Source of the DNA: an uncultured Clostridia bacterium
Lineage (GTDB): Bacteria; Bacillota; Clostridia; Christensenellales; DTU072
Length of the DNA stretch: 30,602 bases
Direction: 5' to 3'
NCBI GenBank assembly: GCA_944350065.1
Contig: CALVOD010000003.1
Span: 1 to 30,602 of the forward strand
The position numbers and the translations under genes are program-made. Under the pieces are notes generated by a model. The model did not search any database and was not told the origin of the DNA. It saw nothing but the letters and a program-made list of their open reading frames with translations. How positions within the stretch are numbered: position 1 is the stretch's first letter; each line of letters opens with the position of its first letter. Below are positions 24,491 to 30,602 of the stretch, one piece after another.

Positions 24491-25234
24491 TTATTCTTTA
24501 TCGGGGTAGCTGACCTTCTCGAGAGTGAGCGCGCAGGCGGGGAAAGTTTTGCCGCCGAGTTTGCGTTCTCCTGTAAGCAGCATACGCTTCACGCTGTCGG
24601 CGGGTATCTTGCCTTTCCCGACGAATACGAGCGTGCCCGCTATTATGCGCACCATATTGTACAGGAAACCGTTACCGGTGACCGTTAAGATTATTTCGTC
24701 CCCGTTCACGTGAAGGTCAACGTCGTAGAGTGTGCGCACGGTCGTCTTTGCGGAGCTTCCGGTCGAACAGAAGGCGCGGAAGTCGTGCGTGCCAACGAGC
24801 TCTGCGGCGGCGCGGCGCATGGCTTCCACGTCCACGGGAGGCAACACCCGCGTATAATACAGCCTGCGCAACGGCGAAAGCGTATTGCCGACGTACATTT
24901 TATATGAATAGGTTTTCTTAATCACGTCGTACTGCGCGTGGAAATCGTCGGCTACCCTTTTCATATCGACGATTCTTACGTCTTCGGGGAGAAGGGAATT
25001 CACGGCGAAACGTATCTTGTGCGGAGGGATTGCGGAATCGGTATCGAAATGCGCAACCTGCCCCGCGGCGTGCACTCCTCTGTCCGTTCTGCCGCTTGCG
25101 TGCAGGACGATTTTTTCTTTCAGAAAATCGGAAAGCGCGTCCTCGAGCACCTGTTGCACCGAGAGCGCGTTCAGCTGTCTTTGCCAGCCGGAATAGTTTG
25201 TTCCGTCGTATTCGACGGTTACGGCGTACCTCAC
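24491..25234 (-). CDS. truA: tRNA pseudouridine(38-40) synthase TruA
   Basis: About 247 residues from a GTG at 25234. It should isomerise uridines 38-40 in the anticodon arm of many tRNAs. Seen: EYDGTNYSGWQRQ near the start, ASGRTDRGVHAAGQVAHF with catalytic D51, the DFRAFCSTG stretch and GNGFLYNMVRIIAGTL. The GTG at 25234 overlaps the ecfT stop as GTGA, giving the usual family start MRYAVTVEYDG; a GTG five codons earlier (25249) is also possible and would lengthen the protein with VVVL, which is not family-like. Neither start has a strong ribosome site, so translation is probably coupled to ecfT. Position after ecfT and before rplM is the conserved Firmicutes order. Confidence 0.96.
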   Translation of the reverse strand: MRYAVTVEYDGTNYSGWQRQLNALSVQQVLEDALSDFLKEKIVLHASGRTDRGVHAAGQVAHFDTDSAIPPHKIRFAVNSLLPEDVRIVDMKRVADDFHAQYDVIKKTYSYKMYVGNTLSPLRRLYYTRVLPPVDVEAMRRAAAELVGTHDFRAFCSTGSSAKTTVRTLYDVDLHVNGDEIILTVTGNGFLYNMVRIIAGTLVFVGKGKIPADSVKRMLLTGERKLGGKTFPACALTLEKVSYPDKE

Positions 25235-26076
25235 GAGAACAACCACCACAGGCTTTCCGACGGGACGTAAGCCCCCCAGAAATTCATATTCAGCGCCACC
25301 ACGAGCACGATGAACGCGGCGGTGCCCGCGACGGCTATAAGGTCGCGGTACGTAGGTTTCATTATCTGATAGCGGGTGCGGTTCGGAGTGGCGTTATAGC
25401 ATCTCGCGTCGAGCGCGAGCGCGAGCTCGTCCGCCCTGCGGAACGCCGAGACGAAAAGCGGTATCAACACGGGAAGCAACGCCTTGGCGCGCTTCACTAT
25501 ACCGCCCGTATCGAAACTTGCTCCGCGCGCTTTCTGCGCCATCATTATCTTATCCACTTCCTCCGACAGTATCGGTATGAAACGCAGCGCTATACTCATT
25601 ATGACCGCTATGTCGTGCGTGGGAACTTTGATGAGTTTAAGCGGATACATCAGGGATTCCATACCGTCGGTAAGTCCGGTGGGCGTGGTGGTGTAAGTAA
25701 GCAGCGTCGTCCCCATCACGAGCAGTATGAGCCGCAACGCCATCTTTATCGAAAACAAAATACCCTCGAGCGAAACGCTTATCCTCCACCAAGACCACAA
25801 AACCGTGTCTCCTTTATAGAACAACAGATTAAGCACGGCGGTGAAAAGCACGAGGAAGATAATCGTTTTAATGCTTTTCAGTACCTTGGAAATCGGTATT
25901 CGGGATATCAAAGTGCCCAAAACCACGCAGAGTATGACTGCCGCGTAAGCTATCAGATTCTTGACGAGGAAGACCATGACGATGAAAGCTATGACAAGCA
26001 CGAGCTTCACCCTCGGGTCGAGTTTGTGTGTAAACGAATCCGCAGGATAGTACTGACCGAGCGTTATGTCTCTCAT
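25231..26076 (-). CDS. ecfT: Energy-coupling factor transporter transmembrane protein EcfT
   Basis: 281 residues. Several hydrophobic segments (about 25-65, 69-85, 105-127, 230-255) surround the long cytoplasmic coupling helices, which carry the two Ala-Arg signatures: AQKARGASFD (about 177-186) and ALDARCY (about 221-227). These contact the two ATPases. EcfT is the scaffold of the shared ECF module that powers interchangeable substrate-binding S components for vitamins such as riboflavin, folate, thiamin or metal ions; no S component is in the window. AGGAGG lies eight bases before the ATG, which overlaps the ecfA2 stop by four bases. Confidence 0.95.
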   Translation of the reverse strand: MRDITLGQYYPADSFTHKLDPRVKLVLVIAFIVMVFLVKNLIAYAAVILCVVLGTLISRIPISKVLKSIKTIIFLVLFTAVLNLLFYKGDTVLWSWWRISVSLEGILFSIKMALRLILLVMGTTLLTYTTTPTGLTDGMESLMYPLKLIKVPTHDIAVIMSIALRFIPILSEEVDKIMMAQKARGASFDTGGIVKRAKALLPVLIPLFVSAFRRADELALALDARCYNATPNRTRYQIMKPTYRDLIAVAGTAAFIVLVVALNMNFWGAYVPSESLWWLFS

Positions 26077-26924
26077 ACGCAGTACCTCCTTTTCAGCGCT
26101 TCGAGCAGCGAGTCCGCGTCGAGAGCCGCGGTATCGAGCTTTACGCCCTTAGCCTCGAGAAGCCGCTTGATATGTACGGAATGAGGATAACCGAGATCGG
26201 TACGGGCAACGGCTTCGGGGTCGGCGAAAAGTTCTTCCGGGGTGGTGTCGTAGAGCAATTTCCCGTCATGCAGCACTATAACTCTGTTGCAGTTAGCGGC
26301 TATTTCGTCCATATTGTGCGAAATCATTATCACCGTTTTGCAGAACGACTTTTTGAGTTCCTTGACGAGCTCGAGTATCTCGCGCTTACCTATCGGATCA
26401 AGCCCCGCGGTGGGCTCGTCGAGCACGAGCACGGAAGGTTTGGAGGCTATCACGCCGGCTATTGCCGCGCGGCGTTTCTCTCCGCCCGACAGTTCGAAGG
26501 GCGATTTGTCCTTCACCTCGTCGTAATCCATTCCCACCATTTTTATCGCTTCCGCGGCAAGGCGCGCCGCTTCCTCTCTGTCGAAACCGAAATTGAGCGG
26601 ACCGAATTGTACGTCCTTAGCTACGGTATCGTCGAAAAGCTGGTATTCGGGGAATTGGAACAGCATTCCCACCTGTTTACGCAACGCCGTGAGATCGGTT
26701 TTCTTAGAAGAAATATCGACGTCTCCGACGTAAATTTTGCCGTGAGTAACGCGTATCAGCGCGTTGAAATGCTGACACAGAGTCGATTTTCCGCTTCCTG
26801 TCGAACCGATTATACCCACGGTATCGCCCTCTTTTACGGTGAAGCTCACGCCGTCGAGCGCCACCTTTTCGAAGGGCGTTTTGGGAGAATACACATAGGA
26901 GAGATCTTCTACTTTAATCCGCAT
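26073..26924 (-). CDS. ecfA2: Energy-coupling factor transporter ATPase EcfA2
   Basis: 283 residues. Walker A GSTGSGKST (39-47), Q-loop VGMLFQFPEYQLF, signature LSGGEKRR, Walker B VLVLDEPTAGLDP and switch histidine in ISHNMDE. The C-terminal region (LGYPHSVHIKRLLEAKG) is the extra domain typical of the EcfA2 (CbiO/EcfA') subunit that binds EcfT. GGAGG lies before the ATG; the start is 16 bases inside the end of ecfA1 and the stop overlaps ecfT, so all three are translated together. Confidence 0.96.
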   Translation of the reverse strand: MRIKVEDLSYVYSPKTPFEKVALDGVSFTVKEGDTVGIIGSTGSGKSTLCQHFNALIRVTHGKIYVGDVDISSKKTDLTALRKQVGMLFQFPEYQLFDDTVAKDVQFGPLNFGFDREEAARLAAEAIKMVGMDYDEVKDKSPFELSGGEKRRAAIAGVIASKPSVLVLDEPTAGLDPIGKREILELVKELKKSFCKTVIMISHNMDEIAANCNRVIVLHDGKLLYDTTPEELFADPEAVARTDLGYPHSVHIKRLLEAKGVKLDTAALDADSLLEALKRRYCV

Positions 26925-27775
26925 AGTCCCTCCGTGAGTTCTTCGTCGGTCAGCGCAAAAGGAATATCAAGCCCCGCACGCCTTAATTCGGCGGAAATTT
27001 TGCTCGCCACCGGTAATTCCAGTTTCGCTTCCGCTATTTTGTCGGTTGCCGAAAACACTTCGCGCGGCGTGCCTTCCGCTATCACCCGCCCTTCGTTCAT
27101 CACGAATATTTTGTCCGCCGCTATCGCTTCGTCCATATAATGTGTGATAAGTATTACGGTAAGCCCCTTTTCTTTGTTGAGCCGCTGTATTGTCTCCATT
27201 ATCTCCGCGCGCCCCTTCGGATCGAGCATCGCCGTGGATTCGTCGAGTATCAGCACGTCGGGATACATAGCGAGTATCGCCGCTATGGCTATTCTCTGCT
27301 TCTGCCCGCCCGAAAGTTTGTTGGGACTGCGCTTGCGGTGCTCGCTCATATTGACGGCGTCGAGCGCCCAGGTTATGCGTTTTTCTATTTCTTCGCGCGG
27401 CACGCCGAGGTTTTCGGGTCCGAAAGCTATGTCGTTTTCGATAACGGACGCCACCATTTGGTTGTCGGCGTTCTGGAATACCATACCCACCTTGGCGCGC
27501 AATTCGTATATGCGCTCGTTATCGCGGGTGTCTATACCTTCCACGGTGACGGTGCCTTCGTCGGGTACCACGAAACCGTTGAGCAATTTCGCAAGCGTGG
27601 ATTTCCCCGAGCCGTTGTGCCCGAGCAGCACGACGAATTCTCCTCTGTTCACGACAAGACTCACGCCGCGCACTCCGCGCGAAACGTGTTCGCCGCTACG
27701 GTAATCGTAGCTTACGTTATCCACTTTGATGACGGCGCCCTCGGCGTGTCCCGTCTCGCAATTCTTGTCGCTCAT
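26909..27775 (-). CDS. ecfA1: Energy-coupling factor transporter ATPase EcfA1
   Basis: 288 residues. After an 18-residue N-terminal extension the ATPase domain shows Walker A GHNGSGKST (about 52-60), Q-loop VGMVFQNADNQMVAS, signature LSGGQKQR, Walker B VLILDESTAMLDP and switch histidine ITHYMDE. The Q-loop form FQNPDNQ and the DESTAMLDP box are typical of the EcfA1 subunit, where the Ser replaces the usual Pro. It pairs with EcfA2 as the heterodimeric motor. The ATG at 27775 has no strong ribosome site. A TATAAT at 27809-27804 is a candidate -10 box without a clear -35 box. Confidence 0.95.
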   Translation of the reverse strand: MSDKNCETGHAEGAVIKVDNVSYDYRSGEHVSRGVRGVSLVVNRGEFVVLLGHNGSGKSTLAKLLNGFVVPDEGTVTVEGIDTRDNERIYELRAKVGMVFQNADNQMVASVIENDIAFGPENLGVPREEIEKRITWALDAVNMSEHRKRSPNKLSGGQKQRIAIAAILAMYPDVLILDESTAMLDPKGRAEIMETIQRLNKEKGLTVILITHYMDEAIAADKIFVMNEGRVIAEGTPREVFSATDKIAEAKLELPVASKISAELRRAGLDIPFALTDEELTEGLCGLK

Positions 27776-27803
27776 ATTTCAATAGTCTATCATAACCGAA
27801 GAA

Positions 27804-27809
27804 ATTATA
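27804..27809 (-). promoter_or_regulatory. Candidate -10 box of the ecfA1-ecfA2-ecfT-truA operon
   Basis: A perfect TATAAT on the minus strand about 30 bases before ecfA1, after the terminator of the preceding operon. The upstream stretch is AT-rich but no -35 hexamer at 16-18 bases is convincing. Confidence 0.4.
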
Positions 27810-27842
27810 CAATTAAAATAAACCAATTAAGCCCTAAACTCG

Positions 27843-27860
27843 GAATACGGCTCCGTATTC
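27843..27860. repeat. Perfect inverted repeat upstream of the ecf operon
   Basis: GAATACGG and CCGTATTC are separated by two bases, between the preceding terminator and the candidate ecf -10 box. There is no T-run on either side, so it is unlikely to be a terminator; it could be an operator. Confidence 0.5.
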
Positions 27861-27874
27861 TCCCTGAAACGCAA

Positions 27875-27899
27875 TAAAAAACGCCGCTTACGTGCGGCG
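27875..27899 (-). terminator. Intrinsic terminator overlapping the end of the CYTH gene
   Basis: Stem CGCCGC / GCGGCG (27899-27894 and 27887-27882) with a six-base loop, followed on the minus strand by six Ts. The stop codon of the CYTH gene (27890-27888) lies in the loop, so the upstream arm is coding sequence. Confidence 0.88.
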
Positions 27900-28394
27900 C
27901 AAGAACTCCTCGGGCGCCGGCACTCTGCGCGCAAGCGACTTGTTGGTGAAACGCTTGTCCGCGGTAACGTCGGCTATTATTTTCACGTTGTCCGGCAATT
28001 CGAAGCTCTCATCTTCGCTTTCGAGCTCCACTTCGAGTATCGCGTACTCCTCCCAAAAAGGGAATACGTCGGTTTCGATAGAATGTCCGCGATAAGGATA
28101 AACGTATCGGGTTTTGACTAATCCGCCGATTGCGGGGTCTATCTCGTTTTTAAGGGCGTTAAATTCGCTTTCGCTTATCTCCCGCTCGTTCTCCTCGCGG
28201 GTGAAACCGTGCAATAGACGCTTCTCGGTATAAGTGTATACCGTCTTCCCGTCCGTGGTGCGCGCTCTGATTCTACGGGTGTCGTAGTCCCCCGCAGGAG
28301 TCAGAAAGTATTGCTCGATACGGCTTGCCGCCGTACCTATCGGAAACGCCGAAGGCTTCCCGATTATGAATTTCTTTTCGATTTCTCTACCCAT
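27888..28394 (-). CDS. CYTH-domain protein (triphosphate tunnel metalloenzyme family)
   Basis: 168 residues, the usual length for a stand-alone bacterial CYTH protein. The N-terminal signature EIEKKF (4-9) is present, followed by the pattern of alternating charged strands that line the tunnel: IEQYFL, RRIRARTTDG, YTYTEKRL, VKTRYVYPY, IETDVFPFWEEYAILEVELE. Members hydrolyse triphosphates or inorganic tripolyphosphate, or make cAMP or thiamin triphosphate in special cases; the substrate here is not evident. The ATG lies one base after the stop of the histidine kinase gene, with no good ribosome site, so its synthesis is coupled to the kinase. That makes it the third gene of the two-component operon. 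Confidence 0.9.
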   Translation of the reverse strand: MGREIEKKFIIGKPSAFPIGTAASRIEQYFLTPAGDYDTRRIRARTTDGKTVYTYTEKRLLHGFTREENEREISESEFNALKNEIDPAIGGLVKTRYVYPYRGHSIETDVFPFWEEYAILEVELESEDESFELPDNVKIIADVTADKRFTNKSLARRVPAPEEFLRRT

Positions 28395-28395
28395 T

Positions 28396-29871
28396 TCAAC
28401 ACTTCGGAAGCTCTACGTAGAAGGTGGAGCCTTCGCCCACGCTCGTCACCACTCCGTACACTCCGCCGGGATGCTTATCCATTACGGTTTTGACGATTGA
28501 GAGTCCCAGACCTGTACCTACGGTAGCCCTTCTGTGAGATTTCTCCGATTTATAATATCTGTCCCATATATGCGGCAACACGTTGACGTCGATGCCTTCG
28601 CCTTTGTCTATGACCTCTATCCGCACGTTCCCGTGACGGGTGTATTCCTTCACCGTGACCGTCTTGTCGTCGCCGCAATAGTTGATCGCGTTGTTGATAA
28701 GGTTGTATACGACCTGCATAAGTTTGGTTTCGTCCGCATAGACGGTTGCGGATTCCTCGTGCTCGTATTCGAGCTTGTATCCGAGGTGCTCTATAAGTTT
28801 GCCGTGACGTGTCACGAGTTCGTCGAGCATTTTCACGACGTCGAAACGCTTCAGCTTCAATCCGCCGCCCGCTTCCTGCAATCTGCTTAGATCGAGCATT
28901 TCGTTGACGAGGTTGGTGAGCCTCGACGCTTCGTCGATAACTACCTGCAGGTTCTCGGGACTCGCTTCGTCGGGAATATCCCTCATCATCTCGGCGTATC
29001 CTTTTATAAGCGTCAGCGGCGTGCGCAGATCGTGGCTCACGTTCGCTATCAGTTCGCGGCGGTAGTGCTCGAGCTCCGCCACTTCGTTGGCGGCGTACTG
29101 CAAGCCCTCTTTCAATTCGTTTATTTCGCGGTAACCGTCGCCGCTTATCGTTATGTCGGCGTTACCCTTGCTTATTTCTTTAGCCGCGTCGGTCAGCGTA
29201 GCTATCGGGCGCGCAACATAACGAGCTATCGCCGCGGCGAGCAGCGCCGCAAGCAACAACAGCATTCCCGTAATTATCCCGAGCATCGCTATCCACGTCA
29301 CGCGCGTGCTTTCCTGAGGCGTTACCAGCCCTTCCGCGAGTATCAGCACTTCTACGCCTTCGTGTTCGGCTACGGTGGCGTACACCGCGGCTTTCACCCC
29401 GCCCGCGGCTTCGCTCGGCACGTCGCCTTCGAATTCCGTCTCGCCGTAATTGTCGTTAAAACTGTCGATAACTATTTCTTCTTTGTAATAACCGTCGTTT
29501 TCCTTGACCTTGTCGAAATACGCCACCCTGTTTTCGGTGGAAATATTGTGTATCGTGCAATCCGTCCTCACTGCCTGCGAATACAATTCGTTCCCGTCCG
29601 CGTCGCATACGAGCACGCAGGCGTTGTCGTGATAAGCGATGTGCTTGATAAGAATGTCGAGATCCTCGTTTGCAATATTCTCGGAAATAACCCCTACGCA
29701 ATTTTTCAAATCGTTTAAAGCAATGCTTTCATAGACCGTATCGAGAAAAATAAGGTCGAATATCCATAAAAATACGAACAACAAAACCACCGCGATGACG
29801 AACGCGACGATTAGTTTATGTTTGAGCGGGGCGTCCCCCCACGAAACGCGCGGCTGCCTGTTCCTACGCAT
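28396..29871 (-). CDS. Sensor histidine kinase (two-component system)
   Basis: 491 residues. Two membrane segments (about 18-43 and 192-216) bracket an extracytoplasmic sensor domain of about 150 residues with no recognised ligand motif. A HAMP linker follows (about 216-270), then the phosphoacceptor helix NVSHDLRTPLTLI with H280 and a HATPase domain with N-box NLINNAINY, G1 DKGEGI, F-box WDRYYKSEK and G2 GTGLGLSI. It should autophosphorylate H280 and pass the phosphate to the response regulator whose gene overlaps it by eight bases. The close relatives are PhoR/WalK-like Firmicutes kinases. The signal is unknown; the CYTH gene follows one base later. Confidence 0.95.
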   Translation of the reverse strand: MRRNRQPRVSWGDAPLKHKLIVAFVIAVVLLFVFLWIFDLIFLDTVYESIALNDLKNCVGVISENIANEDLDILIKHIAYHDNACVLVCDADGNELYSQAVRTDCTIHNISTENRVAYFDKVKENDGYYKEEIVIDSFNDNYGETEFEGDVPSEAAGGVKAAVYATVAEHEGVEVLILAEGLVTPQESTRVTWIAMLGIITGMLLLLAALLAAAIARYVARPIATLTDAAKEISKGNADITISGDGYREINELKEGLQYAANEVAELEHYRRELIANVSHDLRTPLTLIKGYAEMMRDIPDEASPENLQVVIDEASRLTNLVNEMLDLSRLQEAGGGLKLKRFDVVKMLDELVTRHGKLIEHLGYKLEYEHEESATVYADETKLMQVVYNLINNAINYCGDDKTVTVKEYTRHGNVRIEVIDKGEGIDVNVLPHIWDRYYKSEKSHRRATVGTGLGLSIVKTVMDKHPGGVYGVVTSVGEGSTFYVELPKC

Positions 29872-30529
29872 CGAAACGGTATCCCATACCTCTCAGCGTG
29901 ACGATGTATTCGGCGCATACGCCGAGGCTTTTACGCAAAAGTTTAATATGCGTATCGAGGGTGCGGTCGTCGCCGTAAAAATCGTATCCCCATACTTCGT
30001 TGAGTAATTTTTCGCGGGAAAGGGCGATGCCCTTGTTTTTAACCATAAAGAAAAGCAATTCGTATTCCTTAGGCGAAAGATCCACGGGTTTACCGTCCAC
30101 GTAAACTATGCGCGCGGTGAAATCCACTTTCAATTTCCCCGATTCGAAAACTTCCGCTACGGGCTGCGATGAGCTTCTGCTCATGACCGCGTTGATGCGG
30201 AGCATAAGCTCTTTGGGCGAAAAGGGCTTCGAAATATAATCGTCGGCTCCTATCTCGAAACCGTGTATCTTATCGTAGGTTTCCGTCCTTGCGCTGAGCA
30301 TAATGATGGGTATTTTGCTGAACTTACGAATTTCGCGCACCGCCGAAAAACCGTCGAGCTCCGGCATCATCACGTCCATAACGATAATGTCGTAGCCTCC
30401 CTGTTTGGCTTTTTCGATGGCTTCGAGCCCGTCGCCCGCCTCGCCGTAAGTGTACCCTTCGAGTTGACAGTACTTGGCAATGAGTTCTCTTATACCTTTT
30501 TCGTCGTCTACTATCAATACTTTATACAT
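29864..30529 (-). CDS. OmpR/PhoB-family response regulator
   Basis: 221 residues. The receiver domain (1-118) has the acidic pair D8-D9, phosphoacceptor D52 in VMDVMMPELDG, the conserved Ser in IIMLSAR and Lys in YISKPFSP. A winged-helix DNA-binding domain (about 128-221) has DLSPKEYELLFFMVKNKG, the recognition-helix stretch DDRTLDTHIKLLRKSL and ends in RGMGYRFDA. AGGAG lies four bases before the ATG. The gene directly abuts the stop of an upstream reading frame and overlaps the kinase gene, so it belongs to an operon that starts outside the window. Its target promoters are unknown. Confidence 0.96.
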   Translation of the reverse strand: MYKVLIVDDEKGIRELIAKYCQLEGYTYGEAGDGLEAIEKAKQGGYDIIVMDVMMPELDGFSAVREIRKFSKIPIIMLSARTETYDKIHGFEIGADDYISKPFSPKELMLRINAVMSRSSSQPVAEVFESGKLKVDFTARIVYVDGKPVDLSPKEYELLFFMVKNKGIALSREKLLNEVWGYDFYGDDRTLDTHIKLLRKSLGVCAEYIVTLRGMGYRFDA

Positions 30530-30602
30530 TTATCTCCTCCGTTTGAACGTGCCGAAAAGCCCTGCGCCCGTTCCGTTAAGTGTCGTAACCGTCTCTTTGC
30601 GT
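30530..30602 (-). CDS. C-terminal end of an upstream gene (partial)
   Basis: A minus-strand frame open from the window edge codes for the last 23 residues of a protein, ending GTFKRRR, with its TAA (30532-30530) touching the ATG of the response regulator gene. The tight join and the basic tail suggest a real gene in the same operon, but the piece is too short to identify and could be chance. Confidence 0.4.
   Translation of the reverse strand, partial: RKETVTTLNGTGAGLFGTFKRRR

Noticed and set aside
1..30602. CRISPR arrays, insertion sequences, tRNAs or phage genes
   Set aside because: No regular spaced direct repeats, transposase-like frames, cloverleaf sequences or integrase motifs were found on either strand.

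Overview
The window looks like a chromosomal segment of an uncultured, anaerobic-type Gram-positive bacterium of the Bacillota (class Clostridia; perhaps a gut lineage near Christensenellales, but that rank is a guess). The grounds are the gene order ecfA1-ecfA2-ecfT-truA-rplM-rpsI, which is the classic Firmicutes ribosomal-protein/ECF arrangement, strong AGGAGG ribosome binding sites, sigma-A-like promoters, PhoB-type two-component genes, and very large surface proteins built of InlB-type and BIG2 repeats. No rRNA, tRNA, CRISPR array, insertion sequence or phage gene was seen. Almost everything is on the minus strand; only nagB is on the plus strand.

Layout, read in the direction of minus-strand transcription (from high to low coordinates). 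(1) 30602-27888: the end of an unidentified gene, then an OmpR-family response regulator, a sensor histidine kinase and a CYTH-domain protein, tightly coupled and closed by a terminator whose loop holds the last stop codon. (2) 27775-24491: ecfA1, ecfA2, ecfT (the energising module of an ECF vitamin transporter) and truA, all overlapping. (3) 24455-23419: promoter, possible L13 leader, rplM, rpsI, terminator. (4) 22551-23371, plus strand: nagB with its own promoter and terminator. (5) 22397-12426: a promoter, then an ABC-2 ATPase, a multi-spanning permease, two tandem paralogous membrane-anchored BIG2/beta-helix proteins of 931 and 875 residues, a 346-residue single-span protein of unknown function (with its own palindrome-bearing promoter), mtnN, and an intrinsic terminator. 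(6) 12371-10383: a fusion of phosphoglucosamine mutase with the acetyltransferase half of GlmU. (7) 10123-1: a single reading frame with no stop, running off the window, coding for the first 3374 residues of a giant membrane-anchored InlB-repeat protein.

The most interesting parts are the ABC-2 exporter with its two large paralogous surface proteins, which looks like an undescribed envelope system; the GlmM-GlmU(C) fusion, which would turn glucosamine-6-phosphate into N-acetylglucosamine-1-phosphate on one chain; and the giant repeat protein. NagB and the fusion both act on glucosamine-6-phosphate, in opposite directions (catabolic and cell-wall synthetic). There is no stretch of more than 300 bases without a gene; the longest gaps (10124-10382, 22303-22550, 23280-23487) hold promoters, hairpins and terminators described below.
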